Shown: positions 10,896-20,194 of the stretch, in pieces
How positions within the stretch are numbered: position 1 is the first letter of the stretch
Layout: the number at the start of each line of letters is the position of its first letter
Origin: Petrolisthes cinctipes
Taxonomy: Eukaryota > Arthropoda > Malacostraca > Decapoda > Porcellanidae
Assembly (NCBI GenBank): GCA_033782935.1
Contig: JAWQEG010000166.1
Coordinates: 4,219,501-4,283,500 of the forward strand
DNA length: 64,000 nt
Direction of reading: 5' to 3'
Made by a program: the position numbers and the translations under genes
Notes under the pieces: generated by a model
Database searches by the model: none
Seen by the model: only the letters and a program-made list of their open reading frames with translations
Told to the model about the DNA's origin: nothing

Positions 10896-12052
10896 AAAAG
10901 TTCAATAAAGTACTGTACAGTACATATATCAAGTAGTGACCCATTCTTGTACAGAATTCTACTTTAATGGGTATTTACATTTAAAAAAATCTGAATCAAA
11001 TATCTATACTGGTATGTGTCCTTCCATTATTTGTTTTTGGTATCATTTATAAACATTGAAAACTACTGTGTAGTCAACTGTCACATTACCTGCAATTCTA
11101 TCTTTCTCACTCTTGGGCAGTACCATGTGAACTAAGTTTGGAAATCCAAGTTCGTGATCATGATGGTCAGTGTAAAAGGTTACACGAATCCGTCCATCTG
11201 CTTTCACAACTTCCATTGATGAGGTGCAGTAAAGCCCCAACTTACAAGTACCTGTTGAGAGCCAAAGGAAAATAACATGCTGATCAGTATAGTCTACTGT
11301 AATTATATTAGGCCTACAGCCCTATAATCATCTTTCAACATATGATCTCACAACTTCCTAGAATCTGATATGTCAGTGAAATTCTTCTCTTGATCATACT
11401 GTTAAGAGAGCAGTCCTCTATGTCTCCCAGAAAACTGATCTGAATCAAATGAGCAGTAAAGGTGGCACATTCAAAGAGGAAAATGATACTGTACAGTATA
11501 TACCTGGGCTTTTTTCAGTACGTTTCTTTTCTGAAGTATCTTGTGTCTTTGTGGACGACTTCTCACCAGATTTTCAACAGTAAAAGATCTGTTTTTTTCC
11601 TTCACTGGACTTCCAGGATCCACCATGAGTTGTGTAGTTAACTCCTACACCCATTTCTATAGAACCTTTCCATGCCAAGAATTCTGCAAGGAGAAAAAAT
11701 AGTATACAGTACATGTACTTAGGTTAAAGTCAAATATATATGTGGTGCAATGCTTGCATAGTGAACAGTGGTGGAACAGGGTGTAAAATATTGTGAGGAG
11801 ATAACTTTGTTTTTACGCGATTTGACCTGAACTGGCCTAACCAATTTTCAGGCGAAACAAAATTTTTCCTACTGTCTTTACCATATTATATGTATATATC
11901 ATGGTAATTCTTTACAAGAGGTCCACGTGGATTTTTGTCACATTTTATATATTTTCATGCATATTTGCATATATGCATATGCAAAAAATTGAGGCAGAGC
12001 TCTCATAAAGTATTACTCATCTAACATTACCTTTTAACATCTTCAAGCTTAC

Positions 12053-12445
12053 CTTTTTCATAGGTGAACTCATGCTGAGTTTTGTGGGTTTCAATCTGAT
12101 GTTGTGCAAGGAGATGCTCTCAGTAGTTATTAAGTGTTGGGTAGGCTTCATTGCACTCTTTGCATTTAACCAAAGTAGATCTACCGTCATCTTTACATGG
12201 TATAGGCCTAGGCGGAAGCTTTACACCGTGTATATTCCGCTCGTGGGTCCGCTTGTTGCTAACTTGAGTAAAAAGCTTATCACAAATGCTGCACACTAAG
12301 GAAGAATCAGCCGGTTTCTCGACTAACTCTTTCCTTTTAGGACATACACCGTGAAATTTCTGTTCATGCACTTTCCTGTGACTTTTCTTGTGAAGTCCTT
12401 GTTACAGTAATTACATTTAAGAAAAGGCGAATTCACTCCCGCCAT
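12053..12445 (-). pseudogene. MULE transposase exon 1 (C2H2 zinc fingers)
   Basis: The start ATG at 12445 has a good context (GCCATGG). Finger 1 begins CNYCNKDF; one missing base throws it out of frame. Restoring one base gives the spacing C-x2-C-x12-H-x4-H seen in finger 2. Finger 3 begins CKECNEAYPTLNNY and is cut by a TGA at 12120-12122, after which the same frame continues with histidines at the expected places. The exon ends AAAG|GTAAGC. Confidence 0.8.
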
Positions 12446-12458
12446 GGCTATGCTCTCA

Positions 12459-12614
12459 GTTTGTTTAAGTTTGTCAGCTGTTGAAGAGCGCGGGACGCTT
12501 GGCGGGGGGGGGGGGAATGATGGACCAATGAGGGACGCGCTTACTGGAGGTGCTGGCTGCACCAATCACAAGACCCATTAGCAAAGAATGGCCAGCCGTC
12601 CCCATCCGCTTCCC
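12459..12614 (-). repeat. MULE right terminal inverted repeat and likely transposase promoter
   Basis: This is the reverse-complement partner of 462-619. The transposase ATG (12443-12445) lies only 14 bp inside it, so most of the 5' leader and promoter must lie in the repeat. On the minus strand it carries two CCAAT-type boxes, which suits a promoter. That role is inferred from position and motifs. Confidence 0.8.
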
Positions 12615-12703
12615 TCTTCGACAGGTGGTGTCTGGTCCACGAGTCGTTCTAGTCAAAGATATCTGGGAAAGTTAATTCTTAGTGGTAGTTCTCGATATCC
12701 ATA

Positions 12704-12957
12704 TTACGGTTCCGGGTACATTGCCCGCCGTGAGTGGTTATTTCTCTGTGATTTTCTTTGTCATTCTTTGATTAATTTATTTCTTGTACATGTGTTCTTG
12801 GTAGGATTAAGTTTAATTCTAAGTTTACGGTTCGGGGTACATTGCCCGCCGTGAGTGGTTATTTCTCTGTGATTAATTTCTATGTGATTTTCTTTGTCAT
12901 TCCTTGATTAATTTATTCTCTTGTACATGTGTTCTTAGTAGGTTTAAGTATAGTTCT
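12704..12957 (+). repeat. Tandem duplication of about 125 bp upstream of the gypsy-type element
   Basis: Two adjacent copies (about 12704-12825 and 12826-12957) share TACGGTTC...GGGTACATTGCCCGCC and the downstream GATTAATTTATT...TGTACATGTGTTCTTRGTAGG. A shorter repeat of TCTAAGTATAGTTCTGATTC follows to 13018. The block lies in what should be the 5' LTR or leader of the element that follows. Confidence 0.7.
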
Positions 12958-13288
12958 GATTCTATTTCTAAGTATAGTTCTGATTCTAATTCTAAGTATA
13001 GTTATAAGGTTGATTCTGGTCATCATTGTTCTTGTTTTTATGAGCTGATTCCAAGCTAAGTTCTGCATAATTATCATTTGGTATATTCCTCATTAATATC
13101 GTGTGTGTGTGTAATAAATTCGTTGGGAAAACTCTATAAACATCTTAGTATAATTTGCCCCCATTCCTATATCATTCTCGATTCTCCTACCGCCTGGCCG
13201 GGACGAGGAAAGCTTAAAAAGATCCCAATATTATTTTTTTGTGTGTTAACGCTCGTTAATTATTTCATATATTTTCGAGTCGTTACAC

Positions 13289-13306
13289 TGGTGGCAGCGA
13301 AGGTGG
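13289..13306 (+). promoter_or_regulatory. Putative tRNA primer-binding site
   Basis: TGGTGGCAGCGA directly follows a GTTACA-C end, 75 bp before the gag ATG. Position and the TGG start fit a primer-binding site for minus-strand DNA synthesis. The primer tRNA was not identified. Confidence 0.55.
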
Positions 13307-13380
13307 GATAAGCTAAGAGTTTTGGCCAGCCGTATTGGGGGAGACAGAGTGTTATAGGGTTGGGGATGTTAACGTGAGTA

Positions 13381-14505
13381 ATGTTCCAAGTGGCAATTGC
13401 GGGACACAGCCAGGTACCACGTGGCTTAGATGTGGAAATTGAAAATACAGAAGTAAGAGTAAAAAATAATTTGTACAGTATGGATCGGGAAGAAAAGCTT
13501 ATAGTGTTGGAGGATGAAATTAAGTACAGTGGAAATCAGTATGGTGGAGTGGAACATCAGGCAGTTGATAATCAGGTGTTAATAGATACCATGCGAGTTT
13601 TAGTGGACAAAGTACAAGGTGTAACAGTTAGGCTAGAGAAAATGGAAAAATTAACCAACCCTGACACTGTTCTTCCTAGGAGTTCACCAGGTGGCAGAGA
13701 TTCTGTCTCTGGGTGTTCAACAATTTTAGCCCCAAACATGACTAGTACACCAGTAAAAACACCTTCAGAAGTCTTAGTTAAATCTCGTGACATTAAAATT
13801 CTGGAGTTAGAAGCATTACATGGGATAGATTCAGCTGCAAGGTTGCAGATGTTTTTCGAACAGGTTGAACATTGTACAATTGATTCTGATGCTAGGTTAG
13901 AGGTGGCAAAATCAAGAGTAGATCATGAGATGGCGGTAATGATTCATACAGCACAGAAGCATGGGGAGATAAAGAAGTGGGATGAACTGAAACAGTATCT
14001 TACTAAGGAATTTGGTGTTGAACTTAACTTTGACCAGGCGTGGAGACAAAACGATTCTTTAAATTATGTCTGGATGAGTAGCCCACAGTCTTTCGTGCAT
14101 AAGTTCAAATGTCAGTACGCAGCAATCAGAGGAACGTTTCACAGTGAGACACTTCCAGATAGGGATAGGCTACTGAAAAGGAAGTTGTTGCAAGGTTTTC
14201 CACGAGGTAGTAGGGATCTCTTAGAGGTCTTTGTGGATGACAGTATTCCTCTAAACAAATTCCTTGGTCATGTAGAGAGTGAACGGGCTATGCTTCTCAA
14301 AACTCAAGTTGTAGTTAATTCAGTGCCTAGCTCTCTAACCAAGACTGGGGGTAGTTCGAAAAACCTAGGGGATGAGCAGTCAGAAGTACCAGTATCTACA
14401 AAGTCAGAGGATAGTTTAGCAGAACTCACAGACAAACTAAATAAATTACAACAGCAGGTTAGCCAGCCATTTGCCCCGAGATCAGGTCCAACCCCACCTA
14501 AATAG
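13381..14505 (+). CDS. gag-like protein of the Ty3/gypsy element
   Basis: This 374-codon frame encodes a capsid-like protein: a charged N-terminal helix region (VRLEKMEK), a retrotransposon gag domain in the middle (WDELKQYLTKEFG through SFVHKFKCQYAAIRG), and a glutamine-rich C-terminus. It ends at TAG 14503-14505. The same frame stays open past this stop into a zinc knuckle, so gag was probably longer originally. The protein would form the particle shell that packages element RNA. The ATG at 13381 is the first in frame; a later start at 13480 is possible. Confidence 0.8.
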   Translation: MFQVAIAGHSQVPRGLDVEIENTEVRVKNNLYSMDREEKLIVLEDEIKYSGNQYGGVEHQAVDNQVLIDTMRVLVDKVQGVTVRLEKMEKLTNPDTVLPRSSPGGRDSVSGCSTILAPNMTSTPVKTPSEVLVKSRDIKILELEALHGIDSAARLQMFFEQVEHCTIDSDARLEVAKSRVDHEMAVMIHTAQKHGEIKKWDELKQYLTKEFGVELNFDQAWRQNDSLNYVWMSSPQSFVHKFKCQYAAIRGTFHSETLPDRDRLLKRKLLQGFPRGSRDLLEVFVDDSIPLNKFLGHVESERAMLLKTQVVVNSVPSSLTKTGGSSKNLGDEQSEVPVSTKSEDSLAELTDKLNKLQQQVSQPFAPRSGPTPPK

Positions 14506-14772
14506 TGTGCATTCTGTCATACTGAGACTCATTTCTTGAGAGATTGTTGGAGAAAACCACCTAGAGGACACTGCTTTGAGTGCTTGAGATTGGGATGTAG
14601 ACGAGGTAACCCAACTTGTCCGGGAAAAGCCGCTCGTTCTTCTTCCACGCGACAGTATCAAACTCCTGGTTCACGTAATCAGACTCCACCCTCAGTAAAT
14701 GCCAGTTCAGTGAATAACACGAGCGAGTCAGGAGGAACCGCCGACGTATCAGTCCGGAATCCTACCTCATGA
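14506..14772 (+). CDS. gag zinc-knuckle segment after an in-frame TAG
   Basis: In the same frame as gag, this stretch encodes CAFCHTETHFLRDCW, a CCHC-type knuckle (C-x2-C-x4-H-x4-C), then a second cysteine cluster (CFECLRLGCRRGNPTC). Such knuckles bind packaged RNA and belong to the nucleocapsid part of gag. It ends at TGA 14770-14772, followed by CTAG, and the same frame then runs into protease. Decay or stop-codon readthrough could explain the stop. Confidence 0.7.
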   Translation, partial: CAFCHTETHFLRDCWRKPPRGHCFECLRLGCRRGNPTCPGKAARSSSTRQYQTPGSRNQTPPSVNASSVNNTSESGGTADVSVRNPTS

Positions 14773-17700
14773 CTAGGCTACGCTGATCTCTCGCCTGTAA
14801 TAAATCTCATTGTCAATAATAAATTGTGTACTGCGTTATTGGACACCGGTAGTGGAGCAACATTGATTAAAAAAAGTACTATGAAGAGATTGGGTCTTGA
14901 ATTGGATAAGTCTAAGGTGTTGCCATCATTAGTTGCAGTAAATGGTGATCCATTGAAAGTTTTGGGAATGGTGAGAGTAAACATTCACGTGGGAGATCAG
15001 GAAGTCTATTCACCGAGGATCGCAATAGTACCCGACGTTTATCTTAACCAGGATTTATTGTTGGGATGTGATGTTGTCCAGCGATCAAACTTGACTTGGT
15101 GTCCTCGGGAAAAGATCATGGTTTGGGGAGGAACTGCTTACAACGTAGCCCATGTCCGCACAACTCTCGCTAGTGTAAGGAAAGTTAGAGTACCAAACCC
15201 TAATGTAATACAGAGTCAAGCAACTAATCAGGTCCAGCTTAAGGAAATGATACATTTGGAACCGTACAAAGTCAAGGTAATTCGGGTTAACATCAGTGAA
15301 CAGACAGGATCTAGCTTAGTAGTGTATCCTCAGCCCAAATATTCATCTCAGACGTGTGCAATGTTAGTGGAGGTCGATCATAGACAGACTATTCCCATAC
15401 TTATGGACAACCCATCTAAGGTGCATAAATTCATTAAGGCAGGTACCATTGTAGCTCGTTATGATCATTACTCTGACTCGGTAGAGGATTCATTTACTCA
15501 GGTATGTCACACTCAAATTGAGAATGAATTGTTGCCTAAGAATGATTGTACTGGTGATGAGGGAACTAGAAGAGAAGGATTGCAGAAATTAATCCACGAA
15601 CAGAACTGGACTCACTTATCTAGCGAACAACAAGAAAAATTGTCAAACGCAGTCGTATCTCACGAGAACTTGTTCATGGTAAACAATGAGGAAATGGGTA
15701 CCATCTCAGGGGAACCAGCCCACATTTCAGTATTGGACCCAAATCCTTGTAGGACATCAATATATCGATATCCGGAGCATGCAAAGAAGTTAATTTCACA
15801 AATGTTGACAGATATGGAGGAAAGAGGCGTGATTGAACCCTCGAGCGCAGCGTGGTTATCCCCTATCGTGTTAGTGAACAAACCAAATGGTAGTAAACAG
15901 ATGTGTCTAGACTTTAGAAAGGTAAACGAACATTTAGCTGCTGATATTCATCCTTTGCCCCGACTTGAAGATCTAGTGAATGTTGCGTCAGGACATCAAT
16001 ATTATGCTACCCTTGATTTAAAGGATGCTTACTTTCAGATAGTATTAGATGAGGATAGTAGGGATGTAACCACCTTCTCCGATGGTGTATCCTTGTACCG
16101 TTTCTGTAGACTTCCTTTCGGATTAAGTTGTGCACCCGCGATCTTTTCGCGCAAAATGGCAGAAATCCTCGCGCCCTTGTTGAGAGAAGGCTGGGTCAAG
16201 AATTATTTAGATGATATCATTTTATGGGCTGGAGATTTTGATCAATTGATGGATAGGCTAGAAAAGCTTTTCAATTTGCTAGAAGTCAGAGGAGTAAAAT
16301 TGAATCTGACCAAGTGTGATTTTGTCAAACGGGAGGTGAAGTTTTTAGGTCATAGAGTGTCCCGGGAAGGTAGTACACCAGATCCAAGGAACTTAGAAGC
16401 CATTAGTCTGTTGAAACCACCTCAGAATGTCAAGGAAGTTAGGAGATTCGTAGGTATGTGTGGATTCTACCGTAAATTTGTCCCGAATTTCTCGAAAATT
16501 GCTACACCAATAACCAACCTTATGAAATCCAAAGTCAGCTTCAAGTGGACGGACAAATGTCAAGAGGCTTTCGAAACACTTAAGGAAAAACTGATGTCTA
16601 TGCCAGTCCTAGTAAATTATCAACCCGAATTTCCACTTGTTTTAGTGACTGATGCTAGTGATGAATGTGTTGGAGCTGTTCTACATCAGGTTCAGTTAGA
16701 CGGGAGTGTCAAACCTCTAGGTTATTTCTCTAAGAAGATTAGTTCATGTGAGCGACGTTACTCAGTTACCGATAAGGAAGCGTTAGCCATAGTTTTAGCT
16801 TGCCGTCACTTTCATCATTATCTCTGGGGAGCTCGTTTTGAAATTCAGACGGATCATCAACCACTCACCAATATCTTTCGTAGACGCACAAAATCACCTA
16901 GAGTAACGAGATGGATGTTGGAAATGCGCGAGTACAATTTCTATGTTAAGTATGTCAAGGGTAAGGAGAATGTAGTGGCAGACCAGTTGTCACGCCCAGT
17001 CAGACTGGTAACACATCAGCCACTTGTTACCTGGTTAGGTCTAACGCGTGAAGAGTTTGTTCAAGAACAACGTAAAGATCAGACTTGGGAGGAAGTTTCA
17101 AATTATCTACAAGGTGGAAAATTACCAGGACGAAAGATTCCCAGAGCCACTTTAGATCAATTTGAAGTCATGAATGGAGTGTTGTATTATGTTAGGGAAG
17201 CTAGGGATGCCAGTTTGAACTATACAGTAGTTGTGCCTCGTCAGTTAGTCAGAAAAGCCTTAGAAGTAGCTCATGACCAAACTGGACATTTTGGACAGTT
17301 CAAATCAATCAAAAAGGCAGAAGAACTCTTTTATTGGCCATCAATCAAATCTGATGTAATAGAATATCTTAAGAAATGTGTCACTTGTCAACAGTTCAAA
17401 CATACCCAAGGAATGTCACAGCAGTATAGGGAATTACCAATTGTATCCCAACCAATGCAGAGAGTAGCTATTGATCTCACTGATATGACAGCAGGCCAGG
17501 ATGGGCAAATATATATTCTCACTACTATTGACCATTATTCTAGGTTTGTTAAGTTTTATCCATTGAAAACCAAACATGCTCATGGTATAGTAGATAGACT
17601 TTCCCAGTATATCATTGACTTCGGGAGACCTGACGCCATCTTGTGTGACAACGCCATGGAATTCACTGGGCAAGAGCTAAGGAGGTGGGCTGACCAGCAT

Positions 17701-18378
17701 GGCATCAAAATCATCTACACCACCCCATATCACCCCCAAGCCAACGGACTGATCGAGCGCATGCACAGAACCCTCAAGACCGTGCTCGCCCAACTGTGCA
17801 AGGGTTATCCTTTGAGGTGGCCCGCTTTCCTGGGAGAATGCCAATCATACATGAATTTGGCGGTGCACAGTAGTACCGGAGCTTCCCCCTATGAGGCGTT
17901 CTATGCTAGACAACCATCCCGTTCAGTGACCGCACCCCTCTTAACCGTGAAATCTGAAGTCAGTGATTCTCAGAAGTTAAAGAGGATGATAAAGGACGCT
18001 AGCGTGAAGTCACAGCGGAGGTACCGAGCTTTTGCAAATAAGAAACGCCGTGCAGATAAGGTGGAAGTTGGATCTCTTGTGTGGGTTAAATCAGAAACTT
18101 CCTTACCTGGTACCTGTAGCAAACTGAATGCAAGGTGGAAAGGACCCTACCGAGTGTTAGAAGTTATCAGAGACGGCCTAGTGTATATTGTGGAGGACCC
18201 TTATTCGGGAAAACAAGTGCAACGAGCCGCAGAAAAGGTTAAGCCGTATGTGAGTTGGACTGAGATTATTCCCGAGTTGGAAGAGACACAAATGGGAGAA
18301 CTTGAGGAGGAGGAGGAGGATGCTTACCTCCCTCCTTGCCGTCGTAAACCTCCCAGACGACTTATTGAAGAATGTTAG
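14773..18378 (+). CDS. pol polyprotein of the Ty3/gypsy element
   Basis: The frame is open from the TGA to 18378; the first ATG is at 14824. Domains in order: aspartic protease (LLDTGSGATL, about 14840), RT with the catalytic YLDD (about 16205), RNase H (VTDASDE, about 16643), and an integrase with an HHCC zinc site (VAHDQTGHFG to CVTCQQF, 17270-17395). The DDE core follows (AIDLTD about 17470, LCDNAMEF about 17645, LIERMHRTL about 17750), then a GPY/F-type C-terminus (RWKGPYRVL). The protein copies element RNA to DNA and inserts it. Length and motifs look complete, so pol could still be functional. From about 17620 base use becomes clearly more GC-rich than upstream. Confidence 0.92.
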   Translation, partial: LGYADLSPVINLIVNNKLCTALLDTGSGATLIKKSTMKRLGLELDKSKVLPSLVAVNGDPLKVLGMVRVNIHVGDQEVYSPRIAIVPDVYLNQDLLLGCDVVQRSNLTWCPREKIMVWGGTAYNVAHVRTTLASVRKVRVPNPNVIQSQATNQVQLKEMIHLEPYKVKVIRVNISEQTGSSLVVYPQPKYSSQTCAMLVEVDHRQTIPILMDNPSKVHKFIKAGTIVARYDHYSDSVEDSFTQVCHTQIENELLPKNDCTGDEGTRREGLQKLIHEQNWTHLSSEQQEKLSNAVVSHENLFMVNNEEMGTISGEPAHISVLDPNPCRTSIYRYPEHAKKLISQMLTDMEERGVIEPSSAAWLSPIVLVNKPNGSKQMCLDFRKVNEHLAADIHPLPRLEDLVNVASGHQYYATLDLKDAYFQIVLDEDSRDVTTFSDGVSLYRFCRLPFGLSCAPAIFSRKMAEILAPLLREGWVKNYLDDIILWAGDFDQLMDRLEKLFNLLEVRGVKLNLTKCDFVKREVKFLGHRVSREGSTPDPRNLEAISLLKPPQNVKEVRRFVGMCGFYRKFVPNFSKIATPITNLMKSKVSFKWTDKCQEAFETLKEKLMSMPVLVNYQPEFPLVLVTDASDECVGAVLHQVQLDGSVKPLGYFSKKISSCERRYSVTDKEALAIVLACRHFHHYLWGARFEIQTDHQPLTNIFRRRTKSPRVTRWMLEMREYNFYVKYVKGKENVVADQLSRPVRLVTHQPLVTWLGLTREEFVQEQRKDQTWEEVSNYLQGGKLPGRKIPRATLDQFEVMNGVLYYVREARDASLNYTVVVPRQLVRKALEVAHDQTGHFGQFKSIKKAEELFYWPSIKSDVIEYLKKCVTCQQFKHTQGMSQQYRELPIVSQPMQRVAIDLTDMTAGQDGQIYILTTIDHYSRFVKFYPLKTKHAHGIVDRLSQYIIDFGRPDAILCDNAMEFTGQELRRWADQHGIKIIYTTPYHPQANGLIERMHRTLKTVLAQLCKGYPLRWPAFLGECQSYMNLAVHSSTGASPYEAFYARQPSRSVTAPLLTVKSEVSDSQKLKRMIKDASVKSQRRYRAFANKKRRADKVEVGSLVWVKSETSLPGTCSKLNARWKGPYRVLEVIRDGLVYIVEDPYSGKQVQRAAEKVKPYVSWTEIIPELEETQMGELEEEEEDAYLPPCRRKPPRRLIEEC

Positions 18379-18650
18379 CCAGTGATATGAAGAAATGGTT
18401 GAGATATGTGTGTACAGCAGTGGACAGTCATGAGTTTAGTATTGGGAAGTTTTACCACTAGCATTGATCGAAGGTCAACTGTGCTCTTGTCTCATTTTCT
18501 CATGTTCTATTCTTAAGTATTCTCAGGTATATCAGTAATCTTTTCCAGAGTTGTGTAGTTCAATCATGTGTCTTAATTCAAGTGAACCTAGGATAATTCT
18601 GTTCTCAATTCACAGTCATCACCTCATGCGTGGTCCTAAGTTTCACTTAA

Positions 18651-19284
18651 CCCCTCCGGGACGGGCCAAGAATGGAAATACGTACTGTGGTTCCGGGTTC
18701 AATACTAATTTTTTACCCTGCCTGTCCGGGTATTTCCCGGAAAATCACTCTACTTCTCTTACTCCCTACGTCTAAACTACAATACTGAACAACTTAAATT
18801 TGATTGTGTACTCACCATCAACTCCTCCTCTTTCCATTAAAACCAACCCCAGCTCTCTAGGACACTCCATTGCCGAGAAATCAAGTGAGGAATGGAGGTC
18901 ACTTTTCCCGTGAGAGCGAGGCTGCGTTCGCTTTGTGAGCGTGGCTGTGACTCAATCTAGCTGGTTGCACCCGCGGAGTGGAGGTTACAGGAGCGGGTGC
19001 GCCCGGCAGCGCGGTAGGATGCACCGAATCGAACGAGCCCGTATTTTCTTCACTACGCCCAGCCATTGTCACGGTCAAGCACACACTGATTGAATGTGGG
19101 GATGAAAAGGTCTGGTGGTGAAGTATAGCCAGATCAAAAAAAATCCCGACAAATTTGGCGTTTTTCCCCATAAATTACCAAAAGCGGGATTTCCCGCTGC
19201 CCGGACTCTGTCGACAGAGCGGGATTTCCCGCTGCCCGGCCTCTGTCGACCGAGCGGGAAATCCCGCTGCCCGGACTCTGGGGG
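18651..19284. mobile_element. TTAA-flanked MITE, piggyBac-like
   Basis: TTAA at 18647-18650 and 19285-19288 brackets ends CCCCTCCGGGACGGGC and GCCCGGACTCTGGGGG, which are imperfect inverted repeats starting CCC. TTAA targets with CCC ends are typical of piggyBac. There is no transposase frame. The right part holds a palindromic tandem repeat listed separately. Confidence 0.65.
19186..19284. repeat. Three-unit palindromic tandem repeat
   Basis: Three units of about 34-37 bp each contain the near-palindrome GCGGGATTTCCCGC followed by TGCCCGGMCTCTG. Units one and two end GTCGAC(A/C)GAGC, so the spacers are themselves palindromic. The block is the right end of the MITE and is likely to form hairpins. 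Confidence 0.8.
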
Positions 19285-20143
19285 TTAAGGATATATTGCC
19301 TATGCCTAAATGAGGTTAAGGAAGTGATTTAGGTGAGTGCAGCTGAATGTGTTGAATGTGATGAATGTAAAAGATTATTTTCTTGCCTTAGGCTAGGATA
19401 ATATGAGAGTGACGGAGACGTCAGTGGACAACTCCATAGATTACTCGTAGAGTGAAGGTGACTGGGGTACATGACACAGCGCGAAGAGTGTTCAGGGCCG
19501 GTATTCACAAAGCATCTTTGAGTATAGATTTGTTCTTATGTTTGCATTTCTGACCTCATCATAGTGTTTCAGGTTCATTTCGAAACAGTGAATGGTTTTG
19601 CTATTCTATTTGTATGAGCTGTTGTTATGCTTTCGAAGCAGTGTCGGGTACTATAGTCTATTTCATTTCATCTGACCACGATAATCTGTAAAATGACAAC
19701 ATTGCATTGTCAACTCGTGATTGGCTGAACAAACATTGTCCTTAACCCTTGACTCGTTGATATAAACATTTAAATTAACCCTTCCTTAACTTGATTATAT
19801 GATCCTGGGATGCTTAGAAAATTCTCATTTGTTATTTCATATATGCAAATCATGTCCATCTGTTGCATTAACCATATAAACAGACACAAGAAAGAAAAAT
19901 TCAAATCCAAGTCGACGATCTTCAAACGTAAACGAACACAATTTTATTTCTCCCCATTTTACTTAGATAAATAGATATCTGTCTTCATAGGCACTCTTAA
20001 AAGGTATTCTAATATTTATTGAATGAAAATGACATGAGTATTGTTATAATATAGCCAGAAATACAAGGGGAGCTAAAAACAGTTGTGAAACAAGGGGCGG
20101 TAAATGGAACAGCCACTCTGGCTGCTTTGGGCGGGGTGGCGGT

Positions 20144-20194
20144 GTAGCAGTAGGAAGTGGGATGCGACTGGAACGTATCAACTGCGCATGCGTG
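20144..20194 (+). repeat. 50-bp inverted repeat, left copy
   Basis: TAGCAGTAGGAAGTGGGATG and the following 30 bp match the reverse complement of 26650-26699 with one mismatch. The segment carries a GGAAG Ets-type site and the palindrome TGCGCATGCG (NRF-1-like), so it looks like a promoter. A 68-codon frame starts at 20157 inside it, of unknown meaning. The pair brackets 6.4 kb that includes an integrase relic and may be the ends of a decayed transposon; no target duplication was recognised. Confidence 0.6.

Larger units (their letters stand above)
8234..12445 (-). pseudogene. MULE transposase gene, four exons, decayed
   Basis: The exons are 12053-12445, 11504-11683, 11090-11251 and 8234-10020. 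All donors begin GT, all acceptors end AG, and phases match at every join once one lost base in exon 1 is allowed for. Exon 1 encodes C2H2 fingers (CSICDKLF...RTHERNIH). Exons 2-3 encode the WKGSIEMG and CKLGLYCTSSM region typical of this family. Exon 4 encodes the DDE core (DSTH, MSDDDPLFRNAW, NNHLESMHRLLK) and a SWIM finger (CSC...CKHIH, about 8730-8780). Defects are a 1-nt deletion in finger 1, TGA at 12120-12122, TGA at 11574-11576, TAG at 9707-9709 and TGA at 9248-9250. The two TGAs in LNNY(stop)EHL and GFLGY(stop)LESG probably replaced tryptophan. The 3-kb protein probably bound the terminal repeats and catalysed excision. Confidence 0.85.
462..12614 (-). mobile_element. Mutator-like (MULE) DNA transposon, full length with nested LINE
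   Basis: The element starts GGGAAGC and ends GCTTCCC. Its terminal inverted repeats are about 157 bp (462-619 and 12459-12614). The 9-bp sequence TCTTCGACA directly flanks both ends (453-461 and 12615-12623); 9 bp is the usual MULE target duplication size. Inside lies a minus-strand transposase gene with C2H2 fingers, a MULE-type DDE core and a SWIM finger, starting just inside the right repeat. The span is 12.15 kb, but 5.66 kb of that is a later LINE and its target duplication, so the original element was about 6.5 kb. Small LINE fragments at 8.1 and 10.5 kb lie outside the transposase exons. In-frame stops and a frameshift suggest this copy no longer makes full transposase. Confidence 0.88.
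12625..18378 (+). mobile_element. Ty3/gypsy-type LTR retroelement, 3' LTR not found
   Basis: The internal region carries a primer-binding-site-like TGGTGGCAGCGA at 13289-13300, gag, a zinc knuckle and pol in the order protease, RT, RNase H, integrase, which is the Ty3/gypsy order. Sequence before 13288 should be the 5' LTR, ending near GTTACA, but no matching repeat was seen after 18378, so the 3' LTR is absent, displaced or highly diverged. The 5' boundary given is only the MULE edge. The MULE may have inserted into the LTR, since the 31-bp repeat of 255-285 continues across the junction. No envelope-type frame is seen. Confidence 0.75.

Noticed and set aside
12625..13288. A firmly bounded 5' LTR
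   Set aside because: No second copy was found, so neither its start nor its length can be supported.
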